Shown one piece after another: positions 37,366 to 46,372 of a DNA stretch of 64,000 bases. The position numbers and the translations under genes were made by a program. Under the pieces are notes generated by a model that saw only the letters and a list, made by a program, of their open reading frames with translations, ran no database searches and had not been told where the DNA came from. The stretch is from contig NZ_JAGING010000001.1 in NCBI RefSeq assembly GCF_017875835.1, positions 1,736,001-1,800,000 of the forward strand, in the 5' to 3' direction. The DNA is from Psychrobacter sp. PL19. GTDB taxonomy: Bacteria; Pseudomonadota; Gammaproteobacteria; Pseudomonadales; Moraxellaceae. How positions within the stretch are numbered: the first letter of the stretch is position 1; each line of letters opens with the position of its first letter.

Positions 37366-38529
37366 TTATGCAGAAATTTTTGGTAGTTGAGACTCAACTA
37401 AAGAAACCCATACTTTTATACCTGTCTCAATAGCATCATCATTAAAATCATAAGAAGCATTGTGTAATGGCTTGGAAGGACTGCTACCATCAACACCTAA
37501 CCAAAAATAAGCGCCTTTAACGACTTGATTCATAAATGAGAAATCTTCAGAAGCCATTGATGGCTCTACATTAGTCTTTACCTTATCAGCCCCCAGTACT
37601 TTAGTAGCAGCTTCTTTGATTTCAAGATAGGCTCGACTGTCATTAGTAGTTACTGGATAGCGAATATGGTAATCCATCTCGCCTGTGACACCGTATAAAG
37701 GCGGTAAAGTTGTGACCATTTCTGTGAGCATGTCCTGCATGGACTGGCGTACGTCCATATCAAAGCTACGAACGGTTCCTTTTAAGATGGCGTAATCAGG
37801 AATAACATTAGTAGTATCCCCACTATTCATCTGCGTTACGCTAATGACACCTGATTTTAGTGGAGATATTCGACGAGAGATAATAGATTGAATATTAGTG
37901 ATTAATGCTGCTCCTGCCGCTATAGGATCAGCCCCTAAATGTGGCATGGCTGCATGAGTACCTTTACCAGTCAAAGTAATCTCAAAAGTATCAAAAGACG
38001 CCATCATAGGTCCATTATTGACCGCAATCTCTCCCACAGGTAGGCCTGGCCAGTTGTGTAACCCGTAGACGGCGTCCATAGGAAACTTATCAAACAACCC
38101 GTCATCAATCATTGCTTTTGCACCGCCTAAAACCTCTTCGGCAGGTTGAAATATAAAATGAATCGTTCCGCTAAAATTTTTGTGTTGGCTTAGATGCTTT
38201 GCCGTACCAAGCAGAACTGAAGTATGACCATCATGACCACAGGCATGCATACAATTTTCATGAGTGGACTTATAATCAATATCGTTTTGCTCTTTTATTG
38301 GTAGAGCATCAATATCAGCTCGTATGCCAATAGTGGGGCCTGAACCGTTCTTTAGAGTACCGACAACCCCAGTACCGCCCAGTCCTTGATGCACCTCAAT
38401 CCCAAAGGACTGTAACTTGTCGACAATAAATGCTACGGTCTTGAACTCTTTAAAGCCAAGCTCTGGTTGACTATGAATCTGCTTACGCCACTGCTTTACT
38501 TCACCTAGTAGGGTTTCGTTAATTAACAT
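37366..38529 (-). CDS. M20-family amidohydrolase (hippurate/IAA-amino-acid hydrolase type)
   Basis: Metal-dependent amidohydrolase of 387 residues. I moved the start to the ATG at 38529 because CAAAGGAG lies just upstream; the longer version adds 24 unlikely residues. The beginning VKQWRKQIHSQPELGFKE is typical. Metal-site residues are in CMHACGHDGHTS (Cys97, His99, His102), FIFQPAEE (Glu131-132) and GLHNWPGLPVG, with a C-terminal PLHNASYDFNDDA. Members split N-acyl or N-carbamoyl amino acids. The pattern is unlike allantoate amidohydrolases, which have a different metal motif. It lies between the DUF3100 transporter and the aldehyde dehydrogenase, suggesting uptake, deacylation and then oxidation. 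Confidence 0.9.
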   Translation of the reverse strand: MLINETLLGEVKQWRKQIHSQPELGFKEFKTVAFIVDKLQSFGIEVHQGLGGTGVVGTLKNGSGPTIGIRADIDALPIKEQNDIDYKSTHENCMHACGHDGHTSVLLGTAKHLSQHKNFSGTIHFIFQPAEEVLGGAKAMIDDGLFDKFPMDAVYGLHNWPGLPVGEIAVNNGPMMASFDTFEITLTGKGTHAAMPHLGADPIAAGAALITNIQSIISRRISPLKSGVISVTQMNSGDTTNVIPDYAILKGTVRSFDMDVRQSMQDMLTEMVTTLPPLYGVTGEMDYHIRYPVTTNDSRAYLEIKEAATKVLGADKVKTNVEPSMASEDFSFMNQVVKGAYFWLGVDGSSPSKPLHNASYDFNDDAIETGIKVWVSLVESQLPKISA

Positions 38530-38751
38530 CTGTTTTCTCCTTTGATATAGATAGGTAACACGGTGATATATCGATCGAATCCTTGTTATCTTCCCAAACA
38601 AGAACCAACAAAGCCACAGTTTGAAAAAATTAAATTACTCACCCTGAAATTAATTGCCTAGATAGAACATAGAAACACAGGAAAGGATATCGTGAGTAAT
38701 ATATTTAAGAAAGCTTAATGCCCGACCTAAAAATGCCATTAACCAAACCTA

Positions 38752-40290
38752 CTATTGGATTGAATAACCAAATTGAATAGCAGAATCTTTTGCTGTTTCG
38801 ACCCATACACTTTTAGTCTGTGTATATTCGAGTAAGCCTTGGTAGCCACTAGATCGGCCATAGCCGCTCTCACCAAAGCCACCAAACGGCGACATGACAT
38901 TGATTGCCTTATAGCTATTTATCCAGAATGTTCCCGCATTTACTTGAGCGGCCATTCGATGAGCACGGCCTACATCAGCAGTCCAAACGGCACCCGCTAA
39001 ACCAAAGCGACTGTCGTTCGCTAACGCTACAGCTTCTTCTTCATCATTGAATAAAATGACAGAAACAACAGGTCCAAAAATTTCTTCCTGTGCTACTCGC
39101 ATATCATTTTTTACATTGGCCAAAACGGTTGGCTGATAAAAATAACCATTTTCACCGCCACGAATTTCACCTGACTTTCCGCCTGCGGCAACAACAGCAC
39201 CTTCAGCAATGCCGTCAGAAACTAACGAGTGCACATGATTAAACTGTTTCTGGTTATTAATTGGCCCCACCATCGTGCCTTCATCCCATGGCAAACCCAC
39301 AGGCAACTTACTGGCTGCCGAGGCAACACGTTCCACTACTTCTTGATACACATCGCGATGAACCAGTAACCGAGAACCCGATACACAGCTCTGTCCAGCA
39401 GCAGAAAATACCGCAGCTTGCGCGCCCACTACCGCACGATCAAGGTCAGCATCTGGAAAAATTATATTGGCTGACTTTCCACCCAGCTCCAACACGCAAG
39501 GGATTACACGTTGCGCAGATGCCGAAGCAATGAGAGCACCGGTCTGTGGTGAACCGACAAAAACCACTTTTTTAGTTGCAGGATTAGCAATTGCGGCAGT
39601 GCCTGTCGTGTGCCCCAGTCCATTAATTACATTCACCAAACCACGCGGGATACCTGCTTGCTCAAGAATTTTAGCGAGTACTGTTGAACTTAATGGGGTT
39701 AATTCAGATGGCTTCAGTAAGACGGCATTTCCTGCGCAGATGGCAGGAGCGATCTGCCAGCCTCCTGTAAATACAGGTGCGTTCCAGGGTGTGATTTGAG
39801 TCACCACACCATAAGGCTCATGACGAGTGTAGTTCAAGTGACTTGTTGGTACGGGAATAACTTGTCCCATAATTTTGTCACACCAACCCGCATAGTATTC
39901 AAACATATCTGCGACTTTTGCCACTTCAACCCGGCAATCACGAATAGGCTTACCTGCAGAGATACATTCTAGGCGTGCCAGAGACTCTGCGGCTTCGCGT
40001 ATTTTCATACCGCACTTCCACATTAACTGACCTCTTGCACTGGCAGTCATTGACCACCATACTTTTTGAGCTTTTATAGCAGCATCTGCTGCTGTTGCAA
40101 CAATACATTTCCCCGCATCACAATAGGTTAAAAAGACCTGACCGGTTGCTGGGTTAATCAGATCGATATTATCTCCATTACCTGCAACCAACTCTCCATC
40201 AATAAAGCTGCCAAACTCTGAAGTACCCAGCAGTTCATTAAGCAATATTTCAACTTCCTGCTCACCATTTCCTTCTACTACAAAACTCAT
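38752..40290 (-). CDS. NAD(P)-dependent aldehyde dehydrogenase
   Basis: A 512-residue aldehyde dehydrogenase that oxidises an aldehyde to its acid. Asn170 is in TPWNAP, the coenzyme loop VFVGSPQTG is at 244-251, the general base Glu268 is in LELGGKS, and the nucleophile Cys302 is in GQSCVSGSR. These coincide with canonical numbering. EEIFGPVVSV and SPFGGFGESGYGR complete the signature. The first 25 residues are an extra acidic stretch not seen in most family members. The ribosome-binding site GGGAG lies inside the last codons of the upstream dehydrogenase, only three bases away, so the pair is co-translated. The substrate is probably a semialdehyde, by context. Confidence 0.93.
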   Translation of the reverse strand: MSFVVEGNGEQEVEILLNELLGTSEFGSFIDGELVAGNGDNIDLINPATGQVFLTYCDAGKCIVATAADAAIKAQKVWWSMTASARGQLMWKCGMKIREAAESLARLECISAGKPIRDCRVEVAKVADMFEYYAGWCDKIMGQVIPVPTSHLNYTRHEPYGVVTQITPWNAPVFTGGWQIAPAICAGNAVLLKPSELTPLSSTVLAKILEQAGIPRGLVNVINGLGHTTGTAAIANPATKKVVFVGSPQTGALIASASAQRVIPCVLELGGKSANIIFPDADLDRAVVGAQAAVFSAAGQSCVSGSRLLVHRDVYQEVVERVASAASKLPVGLPWDEGTMVGPINNQKQFNHVHSLVSDGIAEGAVVAAGGKSGEIRGGENGYFYQPTVLANVKNDMRVAQEEIFGPVVSVILFNDEEEAVALANDSRFGLAGAVWTADVGRAHRMAAQVNAGTFWINSYKAINVMSPFGGFGESGYGRSSGYQGLLEYTQTKSVWVETAKDSAIQFGYSIQ

Positions 40291-40293
40291 AAT

Positions 40294-41172
40294 CTATTCT
40301 CCCAAGCCGGCATTTTTAATGATGCAGTTAAAATCATCCTGATCAGGTATGTTTTCTTCGCTCTGCGACCAAATTTCGGCTACCTGTTTAGCCAAAGGTA
40401 ACTCTAATCCCATCTCACCAATCATATTTTTTGCCAGACGAACGTCTTTACGCATCAGCTGCATAGTGAAACCGGAATCAAAACCTTTATTGAGAATCCA
40501 GCGAGGGAAATTAACTTCACTGATTGCACTACGACCTGAACCGGCGTTCAAACCGGCAATAAGGTCTGCAGGATCGAGTCCTGCCTTGGTGCCCAAAGCT
40601 ACTGCTTCGGCAGTGGTCACTAAATGTGCGGCACATAGTAGATTATTAATCAGTTTAGCCGCATGCCCATTGCCAGACTTTCCCATGTAGACCACTTTTG
40701 AGCTCAAAGCGTCCAGATATAGCTGCGCACGTTCAAGGGAACTACTTTCACCTCCAACAACCATCACCATAGTACCGGCTTCAGCACCCGCCGGACCGCC
40801 ACTGACAGGGCAATCTAATAACTGATGGCCTAACTGATCCAGCTCTATTGAGAGTGCGCGCGTCACATCTGGTTCTGAGGTAGAAGTATCAATAATCAGG
40901 GTTTTAGGCTGAGCACAGTCAATAATGCCACCTTTGCCTTTAACAACTGCTTGTACATGCTTTGCCATTGGTAAAGATAGAATGATGACGCTAGATTCAG
41001 CACACAGAGCTTTAATATCTGCAACAACATTTACACCGATTTCCCTGGCAGCTTGGCGTTGCGCTTCCCCTATGTCCGTGCCAAACACTTTAAAACCATT
41101 GCGAAGCAAAGACTGAGCCATACCGTTACCCATACGGCCTAGCCCGACGATACCTATAGTTTTTGTAGTCAT
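40294..41172 (-). CDS. 3-hydroxyisobutyrate dehydrogenase-family oxidoreductase
   Basis: A 292-residue beta-hydroxyacid dehydrogenase that converts a 3-hydroxyacid to the semialdehyde with NAD(P). The Rossmann motif GIVGLGRMGNGM is at the N-terminus, the substrate-binding segment DCPVSGGPAGAEAGTMVMV at 120-138, and catalytic Lys173 is in GNGHAAKLINNLL with Asn177. A strong AAGGAGGTAGGC site precedes the ATG. It is the first gene of the pair with the aldehyde dehydrogenase, so product flow is hydroxyacid to semialdehyde to acid. Candidates are 3-hydroxyisobutyrate, 3-hydroxypropionate or tartronate semialdehyde; sequence alone does not decide. Confidence 0.92.
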   Translation of the reverse strand: MTTKTIGIVGLGRMGNGMAQSLLRNGFKVFGTDIGEAQRQAAREIGVNVVADIKALCAESSVIILSLPMAKHVQAVVKGKGGIIDCAQPKTLIIDTSTSEPDVTRALSIELDQLGHQLLDCPVSGGPAGAEAGTMVMVVGGESSSLERAQLYLDALSSKVVYMGKSGNGHAAKLINNLLCAAHLVTTAEAVALGTKAGLDPADLIAGLNAGSGRSAISEVNFPRWILNKGFDSGFTMQLMRKDVRLAKNMIGEMGLELPLAKQVAEIWSQSEENIPDQDDFNCIIKNAGLGE

Positions 41173-41510
41173 GCCTACCTCCTTGTTTTGGTACTTTCTA
41201 TTACTTTTATTATGGCTAATAAGCCATTAAGAAGAACCATAGCAAACAAAATTTTGTGTTCTAAAAAAAGCAACACCAACGTAAGCAATGAGATGAATTT
41301 CTCCTCATCCCATCCTGTTATTCATGGAAATTGGTAAACAGTAGTACATCCACGTCAAAAATTCACGACAGCCGTCGTCGTTTTAGTCACTTTTGCCCTT
41401 GAATTTTCTTTCAGCCTATCTCTACAATCAAAGTCATCTCATCCCATTGCTTAAATATAAGTGCTTGGGTCTAATGCTTTTTTTTATGCCGACAACATAC
41501 CGAGACCGCC
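41173..41510. other. Gap between the catabolic cassette and umuC
   Basis: About 340 bases with no gene. It must contain the promoter of the leftward dehydrogenase pair and the old umu promoter. I do not see a clear LexA-type or other palindromic SOS operator. Confidence 0.4.
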
Positions 41511-42738
41511 ATGTATGCGCTTGTTGATTGTAGTAGCACGTTCCAGTGAAGCTAGGCTACTTGGTATTAAGATGGGCGTGCCCTACTTTCAGGTCAAAGA
41601 CTTCTGCATGAAACACAACGTCACTGTATTCAGCTCAAACTACACCCTTTATGCTGATATCTCACAGCGCGTCATGACAACGTTAGAGACACTGTGTCCC
41701 ACTGTTGAAGTCTACTCAATCGATGAGGCCTTTTTATATCTAGCTGACTATCCTGTCGCCATGCAAGACCTAAACGCTTACGGCACTAAGCTTAAAATGC
41801 TCGTAGAGATGCACACAGGTATTGCAGTCGGGGTTGGTATGGGTAACACTAAGACTATGGCTAAGCTTGCCAATCACGCTGCTAAGAAGCACCCAGCTAC
41901 TAAAGGCGTTTGTGTCCTACAAGATCTTAGATGGATACGTCGCATCATGCAAATCACGGATGTGGGTGAGGTATGGGGTGTGGGTCGTCGATACAAGGTT
42001 AGACTCAATGAGATGGGCATTCATACCGTTTATCAGTTGGCCGTATGCGCACCTGCCAAGATAAGACAGCACTTTGGTGTTGTACTAGAGCGCACTTGCC
42101 TAGAGCTGAATGGTCAGTGCTGTATCGGTATCGAAACCGTAGAGCCTAAAAAGCAGATTGTCTCTTCACGTTCATTCTCTACCCGCATTACTTGCCCTGA
42201 TGAGCTAAGCGAGTCTGTTTGTAGTCATGTGTCAAAAGCGGCTAGCAAACTACGCAAGCAAGGGAGCGTCTGTAGTTACCTTAGCGTCTTCGCTAAGAGT
42301 AGCTCGTTCAGTACCACAGAGAGCTATGCTTCAATCTCCGGTCAATCTCAGTTTGTAACACCTACAGCTGATACTAGAGTGATGATCGCTGCAGCTCAGC
42401 AAATACTGACTCAGATATTTCAAAAAGACATACGCTACGCTAAAGCAGGTGTCATGCTCTTTGATATCTGCCAGCACCATGAGGTGCAGCCTGACTTATT
42501 TGCAGAGGATAGTAGTGAGGATGCAGGTAAAAGCAGTAGTCACTGTACCAATAGAAGCGCAGAAGTAATCGCTATCATGGATAAGCTTAATAAGAAGTAC
42601 GGCCAAAACAGCAATCAACAAGCAGCGGTGTTTATTGCCAGCGAAGGCATCAAGGACAAGCAGAAATGGCATATGAACCGCAATATGCTATCACAATGCT
42701 ATACCACTAATATCAAACAACTCCCTAAGGTGGACTAA
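41511..42738 (+). pseudogene. umuC: DNA polymerase V catalytic subunit UmuC, N-terminus broken by an internal deletion
   Basis: Y-family lesion-bypass polymerase. The true start ATG at 41511 reads MYALVDC, the first seven residues of UmuC, and then runs into stops. From about 41533 another frame reads VARSSEARLLGIKMGVPYFQ and continues to a normal C-terminus at 42738, including SIDEAFL with the catalytic Asp-Glu. Codons for about 30 residues, including the steric-gate Tyr region and part of the palm, are missing, and the frame no longer joins. An upstream in-frame start at 41461 gives an unrelated leader. The gene is very likely inactive. It is directly followed by umuD, the reverse of the usual order. 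Confidence 0.85.
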
Positions 42739-43227
42739 ATGAGCGTTAAGATAATAGGCAGGCTTACCGATGAAGGTGAGACGATATTACTATCCCTTTA
42801 TAGTGATAAAGTTAGAGCAGGCTTCCCAAGTCCAGCAACCGACTATGTGCAAAACCGTATCGATCTAAATACCTTGCTCATTCATAGCCCGACGACGACT
42901 TACTTAGTGGAAGTTGAAGGGGACAGCATGATCGATATTGGCATTTACCCTAATGATATTTTAATTGTGGATCGATCGATAAGTGCTAGGAACAAAGATA
43001 TCGTCATTGCGCTGGTTGATGATGGCTTTACGGCAAAGCAGCTGATACTAGGGGAGCACATTATCTTGCGTGCTCACAACATCAACTATTCTGAATCAAC
43101 TATTCTGATATTATCGTTAAAGGTTCGCTTGAGCTGTTTGGTGTGGTGGGCAGTAGTATTAGGCGGTTTAAGCGTTAAGAGTAAGCTATCAATGACTGAT
43201 ATTTTTAAGGCACAAAGGTATGAATAA
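42739..43227 (+). pseudogene. umuD: UmuD with C-terminus frameshifted by a 14-bp duplication
   Basis: Self-cleaving subunit of polymerase V. The cleavage site lies at Ala27-Gly28 in KVRAGFPSPATDY, the nucleophile Ser63 in EGDSMIDIGIYPND, and the general base Lys100 in GFTAKQLI. The sequence then leaves the family. ATCAACTATTCTGA occurs twice in tandem (43081-43094 and 43095-43108), shifting the frame. Without the duplication the frame reads SDIIVKGSLELFGVVGSSIR and ends at 43178, giving 141 residues, the normal length. With it, the last strand and dimer surface are replaced by an unrelated 45-residue tail. It begins one base after the umuC stop, so the two were co-translated. Confidence 0.85.
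43081..43108 (+). repeat. 14-bp tandem duplication inside umuD
   Basis: Two perfect head-to-tail copies of ATCAACTATTCTGA. Removing either copy restores the UmuD frame. Confidence 0.95.
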
Positions 43228-43318
43228 ACGAGTTTTATTGAGTCTCTTATTAAGCATACCTATATTCGCTACGGCTTCAGACTATCAAATAACTAAACAG
43301 TTAGCTGATAAAGGTGTA

Positions 43319-44229
43319 TAGTCAATTTCCTTTAAAAATGTTATAAACTAAACCAACTAACCTATTACTATTATAAATACTCATGACTTATTCACTAGAT
43401 TTTCGCAAACAAGTCCTTAAAAGCTTGGACGGGGGTATGACCTTTGCTCAAGCGGTTGATTTCTATGATCTTAGTCCAACCACCATACAAAACTGGAAGC
43501 GGCGTGTCCACAGCAAAACAACAAGGCAAACTAAACCTCATAAGATAAGCGATGACGTTCTGCTCAATGATGTTAAAGAGCATCCTGACGATTACCAGTA
43601 TGAGCGAGCTCGTCGATTAAACTGTAGCCCATCAGGCATTTATCACGCCTTAAAGCGCTTAGGTATTAGCAAAAAAAAAGACCTTAGAGCATCCAAAAGC
43701 TTGCCCCCTAAAGAGAGCTAAGTATCTAAGCAAACTCAACGACTATATCACTCAAGGCTTTGCTATTGTATACATGGATGAAAGCGGCTTTGAGTCTGAA
43801 ACCCTGCGTCCCTTTGGCTATGCACCCATTGGAACCCCATGCATTGATAGCTATAACTGGCAAAGTAAAAAAAGAACCAACGTTATTGGTGCTTTATATG
43901 AAAAGATACTGTTTGCGCTTGATTACTTTAATAAGAATATCAATGGCGACATATTCTACAACTGGTGCAAATATACCTTAATTCCAAGCCTTAAACGTAA
44001 GTGCGTGATTGTGATGGATAACGCAAGCTTTCATAAACGTGTGAAAAGACTGCTTAACAGGCATGGTCACAGGCTTCTATTCTTACCCCCTTATAGCCCT
44101 GACTTAAACCCTATTGAGAAAAAATGGGCACAAGCAAAGTTTCTACGCCAAGGATGGATGGAAAACGACTTATCTAAATTGTTTTATGATATTAATCCTT
44201 GTCATAACACTTTTATTTTGAATTGACTA
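43319..44229 (+). mobile_element. IS630-family insertion sequence (element 2)
   Basis: A 911-base element with ends TAGTCAATTTCC on the left and, complemented on the right, TAGTCAATTCAA. It is flanked by TA target copies at 43317-43318 and 44230-44231 and sits inside the Sel1 gene. Its outer sequence resembles the ends of the dispersed MITE-like repeat in this window. Confidence 0.88.
43383..44226 (+). CDS. IS630 transposase in two frames (A9 slippage site)
   Basis: DDE transposase. The first frame (43383-43721) gives a helix-turn-helix N-terminal part beginning MTYSLDFRKQVLKSLDGGMT. A run of nine A residues at 43671-43679 lies before the end of this frame. Changing to the +1 frame at that run continues the protein as TLEHPKACPLKRAKYLSKLN and on to YMDESGFES (first Asp), IVMDNASFHK (second Asp) and DLNPIEKKWAQ (Glu), ending at 44226. 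The change needs loss of one A, or gain of two, in the mRNA or by ribosome slip. Either programmed slippage or a simple indel would explain it. Confidence 0.78.
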
Positions 44230-44553
44230 TAGCGAAAGCTCAGTTTAATCTCGGCGCGAAATACAGCATCGGCGAAGAAGTTGCCAAAGACTATAGTAAA
44301 GCTTTTGAATAGTATCTAAAAGCCGCAAATCAGGGTATAGCTGAAGCGCAAAACAGTCTTGGTTTGATGTACTTTGAGGGCAGAGGATTGGAGTAAGACA
44401 ACGTTAAGTCGCAAGAGTGGTATAGCAAATCTTGTGACAATGAATATCAGCCTAGTTGTGATGAGTTGTAGAATGTTGAATCATTAAGGGTAGCAAGTGA
44501 AATCGCATAATCGATTAATATTGTGCTTAATGAGCATTTATAATAATTTCTTC

Positions 44554-44592
44554 AAACTGCCTTAACTCTGATGAGTAAGGCAGTTTATTTTT
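44554..44592 (+). terminator. Terminator after the broken Sel1 gene
   Basis: AAACTGCCTTA / TAAGGCAGTTT perfect 11-base stem with an 11-base loop, then ATTTTTTG. Confidence 0.85.
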
Positions 44593-44803
44593 TGTTCTTA
44601 GTGAAATTGTTGTAAGCTGTTCGATGCCGAAAGAGGGCGTTCAAAAGCCATGTAAAATAAAGGTTTTAAACCAATTATTTATAGCTAGTATTAAGTCTTT
44701 ATATCTGAGTATAATCATCCTATTTGTAACATACAAAAGTTAGTATTATTCAATTGTATTCTTGAGAAACTATAATTCTATTTTGAGAAATTGGAGTAAC
44801 GCC

Positions 44804-46066
44804 ATGTTCCGTAATCCTACTAACAAAAACTATCTTGAAGCACAAACGCTGATCGGATTGGATTATCTTAACGGCAATGGTATTGCTCAAGACTACGCCA
44901 AAGCGCTTGAATGGTTTGAAAAAGCAGCTAGTGAAGATTATCCTACTGCTCAAAATATGCTTGGAGCCATGTTTAAAAACGGCCATGGTGTTCAGCAGGA
45001 TTATGAGCAGGCTTTTGAGTGGTTCGAAAAAGCTGCTACTCAAGATTATGATGAAGGACAAACTAATCTTGCACTTGCGTATGCTGGTGGTGTTAGTAAT
45101 CTAGAAAATTACGCTAAGGCTTTTGAATGGATGCAGAAAGCAGCTAAACAAGGTCATGCCATTGCTCAGTATTTTATGGGAGAAATGTTTAGAGATAAAG
45201 ACTTTGTAGATCAACCGAATAGTATAGAAGCATTTGAGTGGTATCAAAGAGCAGCGAATCAAGGATTACCGGATGCTCAAGCCTGTATCGCGGAAATGTA
45301 TAAGCAAGGTGAAGGTGTCGGCCAAGACGATAAAAAAGCATTTGAGTGGTATCAAAAAGCTGCTGATCAAGGCCACGTTGAGACACCAGAGTGGTTTCAA
45401 GAGTTACTTGATGAAAAAGACAAGGCTACCTCAAATAGGACAGAACAAATTGAAAACCACATTGGACATCCAAACAGTAGCAATGAATTAATTATTCCGT
45501 TACGCGAATTTTTTGATAGCTATTTTCGTGATGAATCTAAAAGAGTTCCTCAAAGCCCAGGTGGCGGTGTTTTATTTTTCGAAAGTATGAGTTCCGATGA
45601 GATATCTAAATTTGGTGACAAAGCTTATGACATTAGACAAAAAACCAATTATGAAGCAGATATTTTAAATGCAGACCTTATGATTGATACCTCTCTTGTA
45701 GTTAAAAATTATGGTACAGGTTTATTTTTACACCTATATGAGCATAGCTACAGGCTACATTTAAAAAATTATGCAGAAGACTGGAAGATAGTCGATGATA
45801 TTAAATCTACCTACTATGATAAAGCCAATAAAGTTTTAATTATAAACGGCTATAAGGTAAGTCTAATAAGTAAAAGTTCTTGTCTCTATGGTGAGAGACT
45901 AGCAGACTGTATAAATGCATACATGGAGCAAAATAGTGAGCAGAAGATCAATCAGGAAATTGTCTCTAATTCAAAGCTAGTAACAGACGCGCTAGACAAC
46001 ATTGATAATAGGCTAGCAGAGATTGAAGAAAAGCTTGCTTTATTACAATATGATGCTGCAGCATAA
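44804..46066 (+). CDS. Sel1-repeat protein with an unknown C-terminal domain
   Basis: A 420-residue cytosolic protein from the ATG at 44804, chosen for the TTGGAG site; a TTG at 44762 is a longer option. Residues 10-192 form five Sel1 repeats of 36-37 residues (AKALEWFEKAASEDYPTAQN, EQAFEWFEKAATQDYDEG and so on), which are protein-binding scaffolds. Residues 215-370 are an alpha/beta region I do not recognise (LREFFDSYFRDESKR, VVKNYGTGLFLHLYEHSYRL). The last 45 residues look like a coiled coil (NIDNRLAEIEEKLALLQ). It heads a group of unknown genes: YkgJ-type, the glycine-rich membrane protein and its partner follow on the same strand with short gaps. Its function is unknown. Confidence 0.8.
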   Translation: MFRNPTNKNYLEAQTLIGLDYLNGNGIAQDYAKALEWFEKAASEDYPTAQNMLGAMFKNGHGVQQDYEQAFEWFEKAATQDYDEGQTNLALAYAGGVSNLENYAKAFEWMQKAAKQGHAIAQYFMGEMFRDKDFVDQPNSIEAFEWYQRAANQGLPDAQACIAEMYKQGEGVGQDDKKAFEWYQKAADQGHVETPEWFQELLDEKDKATSNRTEQIENHIGHPNSSNELIIPLREFFDSYFRDESKRVPQSPGGGVLFFESMSSDEISKFGDKAYDIRQKTNYEADILNADLMIDTSLVVKNYGTGLFLHLYEHSYRLHLKNYAEDWKIVDDIKSTYYDKANKVLIINGYKVSLISKSSCLYGERLADCINAYMEQNSEQKINQEIVSNSKLVTDALDNIDNRLAEIEEKLALLQYDAAA

Positions 46067-46078
46067 AGTGAATTTATA

Positions 46079-46354
46079 ATGAGCTTTCCTTGTAATCAGT
46101 GCGGCTGGTGCTGTCAAAACCTCGATAAAAATAAGTTATATTCAACATTGGATAGGGGTGACGGCGTATGCAAATGGTTTGATACAAAGAACAAGAATTG
46201 CACTATATATAATACAAGACCCGAAATTTGTAATATTGAAAAGATGTATCATTCTACTTTTTCTGCTATAGATTACGATGAGTATATCCGTTTAAATATT
46301 CAAGTATGTCAGTCAGTACAGCAAGAAAATAAATTACCAATTATACAAATATAA
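46079..46354 (+). CDS. YkgJ-type cysteine-cluster protein
   Basis: A 91-residue protein with the N-terminal CNQCGWCCQNL and then CKWFDTKNKNCTIYNTRPEI plus further Cys, the zinc or iron-sulfur binding pattern of the YkgJ/CxxCxxCC family. Family function is unsettled; iron-sulfur or zinc binding is assumed. It starts 13 bases after the Sel1 gene and ends 19 bases before the next, so all three are probably co-transcribed. The ribosome-binding site is weak, consistent with translational coupling. Confidence 0.75.
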   Translation: MSFPCNQCGWCCQNLDKNKLYSTLDRGDGVCKWFDTKNKNCTIYNTRPEICNIEKMYHSTFSAIDYDEYIRLNIQVCQSVQQENKLPIIQI

Positions 46355-46372
46355 CTGAGAAAGGATTCTATT

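Larger units (their letters stand above)
43220..44471 (+). pseudogene. Secreted Sel1-repeat protein, split by an IS630 element and carrying two stops
   Basis: The first part from the ATG at 43220 encodes a signal peptide, MNKRVLLSLLLSIPIFATAS, then DYQITKQLADKGV. The IS630 element lies after that codon. On the far side the frame resumes as AKAQFNLGAKYSIGEEVAKD, a Sel1 repeat. Dropping the element and one TA joins GTA to GCG and restores the reading exactly. Further on, TAG at 44310-44312 replaces the usual Trp of the AFEWY repeat, and TAA at 44394-44396 replaces a Gln-type codon, so decay continued. The end is at 44471. It would have been a small periplasmic Sel1 protein encoded right after umuD. 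Confidence 0.8.

Noticed and set aside
37366..38529. Allantoate amidohydrolase paired with the PuuE-like gene
   Set aside because: The metal-site motif CGHDGHTS is of the hippurate/IAA-amidohydrolase type, and the genes are 13 kb apart in separate cassettes.
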